DNA of 10,458 nucleotides from Brachionus koreanus (Eukaryota; Rotifera; Eurotatoria; Ploima; Brachionidae). How positions within the stretch are numbered: the stretch's first letter is position 1; the number at the start of each line of letters is the position of its first letter. The position numbers were made by a program, and so were the translations under genes. The DNA lies in NCBI GenBank assembly GCA_016987375.1, contig PJRA01000485.1, positions 144,534-154,991 of the forward strand, in the 5' to 3' direction. Positions 1 through 7,135 of this stretch are shown in pieces. Below the pieces are notes generated by a model, which worked only from the letters and a program-made list of their open reading frames with translations, had not been told where the DNA came from and ran no database searches.

Positions 1-962
1 ATTGTATATTGAATAATCTTAATCATTTTTTTGTAAATAAAAAACTGAGTTTTTTACTTAATTGTAAAATGGATATTTAACTGTCCATTATTCTTATTTC
101 AATTTGTCCATGGCACTTAAACTTTAATTAAATAAATAAATAAAATAAAATGTTCGTGTTGGTACTAGTTAAAAAACAACTATTGCTGGCAAACTATGAT
201 TTTTTGCTACAGACTTTTACTTTAGTATTTTAGAATTGATTAATTTCAATAGTATCAGTATGGATATTCCGTTGAACATTAAAGAAAAACAAGGCGCCAA
301 CAAGAGAACAATTCCATGTCTTTAATTTCAACCTTTAGATTGTGTCCAACAAAAAAAATGCTATTTTAGAGTCTTCATAAGATGAGGATGAGCCAAACTC
401 AAGATCAGCAAAAAAACTAAAACAAATTGATAGTGTCCAAGTAATGATAATCAGTTTCGTACTTAATTTAATACGGAAGTGAAAAAGAAGAGGTTTTTAC
501 CAAAAAAAAATAGTTCCTTTTTTTTTTATTTATATCTTTTTTTCACAACTATTTACAAAAATTATCCCGAATAATTTTTTTTTGTAAAATTTTATTCTAT
601 TTCTATTTCTAAAATAAAATAGTTTAATATAAAAGTTATCCTATTTGCAGAATAAACTACATCAATTTGAACAGTAGATTTGATTTATAGTAAGTAAAGA
701 TTATTTATCTGGAATTTAAAGTTAGTCAAATCAAGTATGCAAGCAGAAAAAATGAGATTAAAAAGCATAAAATATTTATCCGGAGTACATACTGGAGACT
801 TTGTTGATCTTTTTTCAATAAATATGTTTCATCATAAAAATTATAACAAAAAATTTATTACAAATTAAATAAATAATTAAATAAAAAATTTGATAATTTT
901 TTATTTTCAAATTTAAAAAAAAAAATAAAATAAAATTTTGTTTATCTGACTAACGATTTTGT
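1..962. other. AT-rich region without a supported gene
   Basis: This stretch is dominated by A/T homopolymers and AAATAAAT-type simple sequence, for example around 129-150 and 515-600. I see no domain-like reading frame. Two short open stretches exist. One at 737-868 (+) has an ATG and 43 codons. The other, about 382-480 (+), begins with the acidic/basic sequence DEDEPNSRSAKKLKQ. Neither has recognisable homology, and both could be chance or relics. A TTTATT at 900-905 gives AATAAA on the minus strand, about 58 nt past the stop of the small minus-strand gene at 963-1259, and may be its poly(A) signal. Confidence 0.5.
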
Positions 963-1259
963 TTAAGGACTCGGAGCCAAGCCAAGACAAGTTTCGCAAG
1001 TTCCCATGCAACCAACGAAACCAGCGATGCAACCCTTGGCAAAACAAGGCGCAAGAAGTGCCGCAAATGGAGAAAAAACCACACTTGAAGTTAAAGCGGT
1101 TTGAACAGAGCCGGATGCACCAAAGCAGGCCGCCGATCCTGCTCCACAGACAGTTGTGCAGCCAACTGTACCTAAAGCAGCCAACATCGGTCCACAATAT
1201 ATTGTTTTCGTCAGCAAAAGTAAAATTAAAGTTTGCTTTATTAAATTGATTTTTTTCAT
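963..1259 (-). CDS. Small secreted cysteine-rich protein (98 aa), Zys3-like cysteine pattern
   Basis: This is a single-exon 98-codon frame, ATG at 1259 and stop TAA at 965-963. Residues 1-22 look like a signal peptide: a Lys-rich start (MKKINLIK), a Leu-rich core (LILLLL), then a likely cleavage near TIYC-GP. The predicted mature chain has eight cysteines, at residues 34, 38, 45, 72, 77, 84, 88 and 91. Two modules stand out: C-x3-C-x6-C (34-45) and its mirror C-x6-C-x3-C (77-88). Between them lies a small-residue/hydrophobic stretch rich in Ala, Gly and Ser. This spacing resembles a widespread family of short secreted proteins, some annotated as similar to the Chlamydomonas zygote-specific protein Zys3; that link is from memory. 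The biochemical function is unknown. The segment is clearly richer in G/C than the surrounding DNA, which supports coding. It is divergent from MEIOB. Overlapping open frames on both strands have no signal peptide or cysteine pattern and are judged shadows. Confidence 0.75.
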   Translation of the reverse strand: MKKINLIKQTLILLLLTKTIYCGPMLAALGTVGCTTVCGAGSAACFGASGSVQTALTSSVVFSPFAALLAPCFAKGCIAGFVGCMGTCETCLGLAPSP

Positions 1260-1700
1260 TTTTTTGTTTCTTAATCTTAATCTTAATCTTTGCCAGTCTT
1301 AATATAGACGATTTTGGTAATTTTCCCAACATTTTTTTTTAAATAAAAAAATATGCTACAGCTATTTTGAATAATTTTGCAATTTTTTATCAAATTACTT
1401 TTTTTTTGTTAGATTTTGAATTGAGATTATTCAATTTAAATGATAACTTTATTAACATTTTTACATCAAAATAAAGAGATTATTCTTAGCTTATTGGGTT
1501 TTTTTTTAAATAAAAAATTTTTTTTTCAAAAATAAAAAAGTTAATTTTTTTCATTTTTTGAAATTCATTGCTCTAAAAGCGCTGCTCTCGAAGCGAGTCA
1601 ATAAAAAATTTAATATAACATTTTTTGAATTTAAATGCATAAATTTTAAATTTAAATTAAAACAAAATAATTCAAGACTTTTTTAGATTAATTTTCATCA
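1260..1700. promoter_or_regulatory. Divergent intergenic region between the secreted-protein gene and MEIOB
   Basis: These 441 nt must hold the 5' regions of both flanking genes. Visible features are a threefold TCTTAA hexanucleotide repeat at about 1269-1288 just upstream of the minus-strand ATG, several T/A homopolymers, and a slightly GC-richer patch at about 1571-1600 containing the short inverted repeat CTCGAAGCGAG. A pyrimidine run ending in AG lies at about 1678-1686, 14 nt before the MEIOB ATG. It could be a 3' splice acceptor for a 5'-UTR intron or a spliced leader. No TATA box or initiator can be assigned with confidence. Confidence 0.35.
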
Positions 1701-4700
1701 ATGAATGACTATAGGGCCTTGACACGATGTCCAATCACCCGTATTGGCGACATACGTGCAGAAAGTGAAATAAATGTATCTAAAATAGACTAATTTTTTC
1801 TTATTTTTAATTTTTAATTTTTTTCAAAGGAGATAACAGGCCTGGTTCTACTAAAGCAAGAAAAAAGAGTTGTCACATCTCCCAAAAGTAAAGTTAAAAC
1901 AAAATGCATAATTTTTGGAAAAGCTAATTTTTGACCAAGATCCCTTGAAACCTTTGCATGTATTCGGAATAATAATCCGAGACGCCGAAATGGACTTTAT
2001 CTATGTTACTTGCTGGGGCAGCAGAGAATACATTGAGCATATGGCAAGCAAATTCGAAATACAATCAATAGGTTGATGACATTTATTTTGTCTTATCCAG
2101 ATTAGATCTATTTAATTTTTAGTTAGAATAAAAAATGCAATTGTAAAAATTAAAAATTTTGAGTCGGATGATGAAGTGTATCGGCCATGGACGCCTAGCG
2201 ACTACTGTTTAGTCTTGAACGAGCCAACCGGTCTAATTGAACTGACCGATGAGTCGTCAAGACCAGATTTGATAAGCTTGGCCAGCTTTCCCATTCGCGA
2301 TCACAATGACTTTTACACTTTGGAAGATTTGGTCATGGACCAAAGAAACAAAATTAACCAAGACGCCAATCTACTCTTTTGCATTAGAGAAGTAAAATAA
2401 ATTGAAAGAAAAATTGTCTAAAAAAATTTATTTATCCAAATTAGATAAAAAGTGTTCAAGAGATCAAAAACCGCAATGGTCAAATGCGCTCCAAACTTGA
2501 ATTGATTGTATTCGACCAAACTAAAGACTATTTTAAATTGAATATGTAAATAGAAGAAATAAAAAATTTTTATTTGAAAAATTTTTATTATAATTTTTTT
2601 TAGATGGGACAAAGAATTGATAAAATTTGCGTCAAGTTGGCTAGTGAAAAAAACAGTGATTTTCGCTGTTGATTTGAGGCTTTACTTTAACGAGTACACA
2701 AAGTGTCTTGAGGCTTCGACCACCAGTCGAACCATTTTCACAGTAAATCCGGACATAAGCGAAGGCTACTGTTTGTACAAACATGCCAAAGCATGTCAAT
2801 TTGCTCAGACTTTGCCCATCATAGACCAAATAAGTATTTGATTAAAGAAAAACTTAGTTTACACGGATTTAATGTGTTATTGAAGAGGACAAAGCAATAA
2901 AGACAAATATTGAAAGTTTGAGAAAAAGTCTTGGCCAGGCACTTTTGAGTGAATTTGTTTTGATTGACGCAGTAATCACTTCATTTGACATAGATTCAAA
3001 TTTGTTTTTGTTCTCTTTAAAATGGTAAGATTGTCTTAAAGAAAAAAAAATCACATAGGTCACACAAAAGCTCATTTTATATTGAATTAAATTATGCGAG
3101 GGCTGATAGTTTAGCTGCTTGTGCTGACACTTCAGTTATTAATTTTCATACTTGGATTCCAAACCAGCACTGCGTATGTATGGATGCATGCAATCTTAGC
3201 CACAGTCTTTCTTCTCTACTGTTGTAAACGTTCTCTTTAGTATTCCAAGTACCTTACTCGCTTTCGCACAAGCACTTTTCACTTTGGCTAAGTCCACTTT
3301 AAATCTGATGAAACCATCACTCTGAGATCCCTCTCACACTCTGTGGTCGCTAGTATAACATTTGAGCTGCTTTTTGTGTACATTTATGCCTTGCATTTAG
3401 TCTGTCGAAATGCATTACTTTACATTTGTTAACACGCAGTCGCATTTGCCAGACCTCTTTCCAATGACATTCTGCGTCCATATCTTTTTCTAACATCGCT
3501 CTCTAATGAACTTTGCTAACTTTGCCAAGAATTTTTGAGTCATCTTCATAAAATTCCATTCTATTTGAAATGCAGTCAGGTACCTTATTTTTCTAAATTA
3601 CTGAGTGACCATTAAATTTCTTAAATAAAATAAAAAAATATTGTTTTACTTTTTTAATGTTTTTTTATTTGATCTAGAGAGATTTAAGTAATAAATTAAA
3701 ATTTTTTTCTTATCATGACTTGTCTTAATAGATATTTAGTGACATTTGTCACACGGAATAATAAATTAACATTTTTAGATAAAATTTGGATGAATGACGT
3801 TGATGCTGATGTCTCAATGGCACTTTATTAGTGATGGTCTTTTATCATTTTTCTCTTTTTTTATTTCAAATTTTTTTTGATAATTTTTATAAAATGTCAA
3901 AAATATTTATTGGCTAATAATATGTTATTTTTTTGAGGGAAAAATTAAGAAGGGAAAAAAATAAAGAGGGAAAAACGCTACTGAATCATTAGTGATAAAG
4001 ATGATGACTCGACCTAAGACTAGTAGTGTTGGCTCATGTTTCACTGGAAGAGAAACCGATGCTTCTAGCTTGAATTTTATTTATTTGTATTTCTGTACCG
4101 AGTTTTAGCTCCTTCAGATTAAAAATAAAATAAAAAATAAGAAAAAAATAAAATAAAAGTAATATAAGTTAAAAAATTGAGAAATATTAAAATTAAAATT
4201 AGATAAATTAAGATAGAGATTATTTATTATTTATTTATTTGTAAATCTGTATCGAGCGTTAGCTCCTTCAGAAAAAAATAAAAATAAAATTAAATTAAAA
4301 TAAAATGATTAAAATAAAAGTTAAAAAATAAGATAAGAATTTAAAAATATAGTTAAATAAATGAAATGTCAAAAGGAAATGAGAAAAAAAAATAAAAATA
4401 AAAAAAAGATATTTCGGTTTAGTTTTCAGAGAAAAAAGAGTCTATGACAAGGTAGCAATTACACAATGGAGTTAGATAGTTAACAAATCTTGATTCGAAA
4501 CCTCGTCTGTATTCATTTACCAGTCTAAGAAGTAATGGGACAGAATTAGTAAGTCCAACCCTGACATATCTTTGGCTTAATTCAAAAAGCCGGTTCATAA
4601 TTGTATGAATTTTTAATTTTATTTGGGCCTCATGGTATAAAATTCTTGTTGGGGTGTCAATCCTTAGTTTAAGAATGGATCGAACTGCTGAGTTTTGAAT

Positions 4701-7040
4701 AGTCTGAAGTTTTTTAATGTTGGTATCAGATAAAGAGTTTAAACAGGGAATAGTCTAAAATGGAACCAATAAGCGATTTATATAAATTTCCAAGTGTTTT
4801 GTGATGTAGGCGCCAGTTTTTATTAGATAAAATTTTAATTAAATTTAGCCTAGAGTTGCAACGCTCTTTTAATTCATCAATCAATGGACTAAAGGTTAGC
4901 CGTGAGTCAAATCTGATGCCTAGGAATTTAATTTCATCCTGTCGCTTTAAATTGTCCCCATATATTTTCAGATCAAGACTCAGCTCTTCTCTTGTTGATT
5001 TTGTGAATATCATATAACAAGATTTTTCAATTGAAATCTTCATTTTCCATTTTGTTAACCATGGTTCCAATTCTTTAAGGTAAGTATTGATCTTATGTTC
5101 AATGTTTCTTTTAGATTTATAGATAAAAAAAGTAACTAAGTCATCAGCGAAAAGAAGAGAGTATTCATTATTTGTTTTATCCCTTTTTGGTATATCATTA
5201 ATAAAAATACTAAATAAGAGGGGGCTAATTACTGAGCCTTGTGGTACTCCGGCTTTGATTGGGAAATCATTGCTATTTTGTCCATTCACATTTACACAAA
5301 ACGATCTTGAGTTTAGAAAGGATCTGATCCAAGAAATTAAGTACTTAGGCAATTGCATTTTGATCATTTTGTACACAAGTCCTTCATGCCAGACTCTGTC
5401 AAATGCTTTTGATATATCAAAAAAAAGACAACATATTTTTTTTTTTCCTGTTAAATGATTCAGTTATTTTTTGAATAAGAAAAAAGAGATTTTCCGCTGT
5501 TCGTCTATGTTTTCTGAATCCTGATTGCTCTCGAATGAGTAAAAAATTTTTCTCAATGTAATTGTAAAGCCTTGTATAAATTATTCGCTCAAGTAATTTG
5601 CCTAGACAACTGGTCAAGCTAATAGGACGATAGTTCAGAATACATTAGAGAGTAACAGAATACATTTTTATATATTTGGTGAACCGATTCATTTAAATAG
5701 TAATATTGATTGGTTGATTAGAGGCTGGTCTGATTAACTAATGTGTTATAATTGTTTATAGCTGTTGAGTTTTTGACTGTTGCAGTTCTAGTTGTTAATT
5801 GAACTAAATGTCCAATTGGTCAACAAAGTCGGTTAGCTTCTAGCTTAAAGCCTAATTCTATTTAAATATTCTAACAAGCATTGTTACTTCCTCGACATCT
5901 TGAGACAGCATTACAATTGAGCCTTTTATTTTTAAGATTGTATTGAACATGTTTGATACAGCCAATTGAAAAAAAAAATCCCAGGATAATCCTATAAAAG
6001 TAAAAGGCTTAATTGATTAATTGACTTAAATTTCTCATGTATAGGCGTGTTTAGTTACCAATAAAAATAAACATTCCCTTTTTATAACATTAATTAACTA
6101 ACATAAAATAAAAGGATAAAAATGGCCGTTAAATTTTGATTTGTATCCAATCTTAATTTTAAATAAATTGCGCAATCCTTGACCAAATCAAAACTATTTA
6201 TTGCAAACAGTACATTGAAAACACCTGCTTGACAAGCTAACTCAAAAAGTGATTTGTCAAAGCCTTTGTCGATTACAAGACAAGTATATTGGAAGCTTAT
6301 GTTGAGCCTTTGCACACGTCAGGTATGGGCAAAATAACATAATCCGCTATATTGATCTCTGGAATATAATAATCTGGAATAAATTATAAAATTTTCTTAA
6401 TTTAAATTTTTCTAACAAGCATTTTAACCTCTACGATATGTTAAGCTGTAATATGTATTTCACAGACAGACAAAGTAGTGTAAAAAAACGATGTATGTCA
6501 CTAACTGTATCATTGTTTTGTCTAAAAAAGTTTCATTGCTCAATTAAATTTTAGTTAAAATAAAATTGAGCTTCATTGTTTTCTAGTTTTTCTTTTGTCT
6601 AGTTCTACTTTACTATTTTTTAAGCAAACGTTGCAATTTGGATGTGAATTTGATTAGCAAGAAGTGTCCAAACCAAAATTGCAAAGGTCAAGACATTGGC
6701 TATACGAAATTGGTCAACAGAACATTAAATGTGTCTGATCATACATCTACTTTAACTGGTGTGAAGATTAGTGCCAAGCTATTTGAGAGCATAGTTGGAA
6801 TGACAGTAGATCTAAATTTTTTTTAATTTTAACAAAAAATTTTATTTAATATATAAACCAAAGATAGAAGATTTTATGAAATTGGACGACGAAGCAAAGA
6901 CGCGTCTAAAATGGCTGTTTTTATTCGAAAGAAAAAGACTTTTGATTAAAGTTACTTGTCAAAGTAGTGAAAGTGATGAGAACGCTTTTTTGAAGTATTA
7001 CTTCAAGCTAATCAATATAGATGAATTGTATGATAATTAA
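1701..7040 (+). CDS. MEIOB: MEIOB, meiosis-specific OB-domain protein (9 exons, 453 aa)
   Basis: My exon model is 1701-1775, 1830-1887, 1940-2071, 2123-2391, 2445-2545, 2604-2833, 2886-3024, 6625-6805 and 6864-7040. All introns are GT-AG, phases agree throughout, and the total is 1,362 nt (453 aa plus TAA). Vertebrate MEIOB is of similar length. MEIOB is an RPA1-related single-stranded DNA binding protein; with SPATA22 it stabilises recombination intermediates on meiotic chromosomes. Recognition rests on recalled similarity to human MEIOB. The N-terminal OB region has IIIRDAEMDFIYVTCWG (human TIRDS...ASWG). The central OB fold (about 139-290) has LISLASFPI, IWDKELIKFASSWLVKKTVI and NPDIS (human SWMPRETVIF, NPDIP). 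The C-terminal OB holds a zinc ribbon, C335-x2-C338-x10-C349-x4-C354; human is C-x2-C-x10-C-x2-C. Exon 9 has KWLFLFERKRL (human KWQFLLERSKI). An in-frame TAA lies 12 nt before the ATG. Exon 1 is the least certain part. Intron 7 is 3.6 kb, splits the codon for C335 and contains LINE relics. The gene looks intact. Confidence 0.92.
3110..3570 (-). mobile_element. Decayed CR1-like LINE reverse transcriptase fragment
   Basis: Read on the minus strand with frame changes, this segment gives a chain of peptides typical of the RT palm/thumb of CR1/L2-type non-LTR elements. In order they are FYEDDSKILGKVS (the YADD-type active-site region), WQMRLRVNKCKVMHF, a degenerate EKDLGV-like segment (ERDLRVMVSSDLKW), and AKASKVLGILKRTF. 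Stops and frameshifts separate the blocks, so the copy is dead. The active-site block reads YEDD, with Glu in place of the usual Ala. The segment is visibly less AT-rich than its surroundings. Its 3' side lies less than 100 nt from the MEIOB exon 7 donor. It is antisense to the host gene. Family assignment to CR1 rather than another LINE clade rests on the recalled consensus and is moderate. Confidence 0.72.
4077..4117 (-). repeat. LINE 3' tail block, copy B
   Basis: This is a second, diverged copy of the LINE tail (CTGAAGGAGCTAAAACTCG core). It lies downstream of copy A and is separated from it by about 113 nt of A-rich sequence. It may be the 3' remnant of an older insertion of the same family into which the longer copy integrated, or a duplicated 3' end of one element. 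No coding sequence of its own is attached. Confidence 0.7.
4231..4271 (-). repeat. LINE 3' tail block, copy A
   Basis: This is a 41-nt block at the 3' end of the jockey/I-type LINE. It matches copy B at 4077-4117 at 36 of 41 positions, by eye, 154 nt apart in the same orientation. The core on the LINE sense strand reads CTGAAGGAGCTAACGCTCG. A/T-rich AAATAAAT sequence follows it, like a retrotransposon tail. Confidence 0.75.
4419..5637 (-). pseudogene. Frameshifted LINE reverse transcriptase, C-terminal two thirds
   Basis: Three minus-strand frames join into one RT. Frame A (about 5637-5440) has NYRPISLTSCLGKLLERI and QSGFRKHRRTAENLF. Frame B (about 5440-4750) has the first catalytic block FFDISKAFDRVWHEGL, then KAGVPQGSVISPLLF, the active site LLFADDL (FADD at about 5151-5140) and KWKMKISIEKS, and runs to ILDYS. 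Frame C (about 4750-4419) has LQTIQNSAVRSILKL and the usual C-terminal thumb/tail before TAA. The first break sits in a homopolymer (T run about 5437-5448 on the plus strand). The second, near 4741-4755, looks like a one-base deletion. Catalytic aspartates are retained, so decay is recent relative to the CR1-like neighbour. An ATG at 5376 opens frame B only by chance; the domain starts upstream of it. Confidence 0.9.
6538..6571. repeat. 16-nt inverted repeat (perfect-fold hairpin, 2-nt loop)
   Basis: The arms are 6538-6553 and 6556-6571, with GCTCAATT pairing to AATTGAGC, two mismatched positions in the middle and GT between the arms. It lies about 50 nt upstream of the MEIOB exon 8 acceptor. 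Related TCATTGTTTT-like sequence occurs on both sides (about 6510 and 6574). It could be a small foldback repeat or simply an AT-rich palindrome; no function is evident. Confidence 0.45.
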
Positions 7041-7135
7041 AATAAAATACAAAACTGTTGTTTACCACTTTATTTTTTGTTTATTTAATAAAAATTCTAA
7101 TTAAAAAAAAAAAAAAAATTTTTTGTTTAATTAGT
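7041..7135. terminator. Convergent 3' ends of MEIOB and BARD1 with poly(A) signals on both strands
   Basis: Only 95 nt separate the two stop codons. For MEIOB (+), AATAAA occurs at 7041-7046, directly after the TAA, and again at 7087-7092. For BARD1 (-), AATAAA occurs as TTTATT at 7080-7085 and 7069-7074, 51-67 nt after its stop. A pure A run followed by a T run (about 7102-7126) sits between them. The transcripts either end within this interval or overlap at their 3' ends. Confidence 0.7.

Larger units (their letters stand above)
4231..5640 (-). mobile_element. 5'-truncated non-LTR retrotransposon (jockey/I-type LINE)
   Basis: The element runs on the minus strand from about 5640, where RT homology begins abruptly at NYRPISL, down to an AAATAAAT-type tail at about 4231. 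It has no endonuclease domain and no RT N-terminus, so it is a typical 5'-truncated insertion. The 3' part after the RT stop (4421-4419) is A/T-rich and ends with a conserved-looking tail block (4271-4231, sense CTGAAGGAGCTAACGCTCG...) followed by A/T-rich simple sequence. I could not find a convincing target-site duplication. The copy is antisense to MEIOB, inside its intron 7, and cannot be autonomous. Confidence 0.88.
3025..6624 (+). other. Giant LINE-filled intron 7 of MEIOB
   Basis: The donor is GTAAGA after exon 7 and the acceptor is TTTTTTAAG before exon 8. The join completes a TG|C cysteine codon and restores the zinc ribbon at exactly the human first spacing, which is strong support for the pairing. 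The intron is 3,600 nt against 51-58 nt for the other seven in this gene. It contains a decayed CR1-like LINE (about 3110-3570), a jockey/I-group LINE (about 4231-5640) and an extra LINE tail (4077-4117). The remainder, 3571-4076 and 5641-6624, has no recognisable gene. It is AT-rich with short degenerate repeats and one 73-codon minus-strand open frame (6094-6315) with no clear homology. Confidence 0.85.

Noticed and set aside
737..868. 43-codon plus-strand ORF beginning MQAEKMRLK
   Set aside because: Short, Lys/Asn-rich as expected for AT-rich DNA, with no homology or splice context.
959..1249. 96-codon plus-strand open frame
   Set aside because: It is antisense to the 98-aa secreted protein. 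It has no hydrophobic or domain structure, and is open because the opposite strand is coding.
913..1332. 139-codon minus-strand open frame overlapping the secreted-protein gene
   Set aside because: It is in another frame of the same G/C-richer segment, is very rich in Trp, Cys and Phe, and ends in poly-Phe. It has no signal peptide or family pattern.
1571..1600. Slightly G/C-rich patch resembling a tRNA arm
   Set aside because: Only one short stem (CTC/GAG) can be drawn; no cloverleaf, anticodon arm or T-loop sequence.
2418..3075. Minus-strand open frames at 2418-2612, 2641-2829 and 2869-3075
   Set aside because: They lie antisense across MEIOB exons 5-7 and their introns. No homology is recognisable and MEIOB explains the region.
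5255..5458. 67-codon plus-strand open frame
   Set aside because: It is antisense to the LINE reverse transcriptase.
6094..6315. 73-codon minus-strand open frame in intron 7, loosely ankyrin-like (FELACQAGVFNV)
   Set aside because: A single weak resemblance, no second repeat, an unlikely C-terminus, and a location in repeat-rich intron DNA. It is not supported as a gene.
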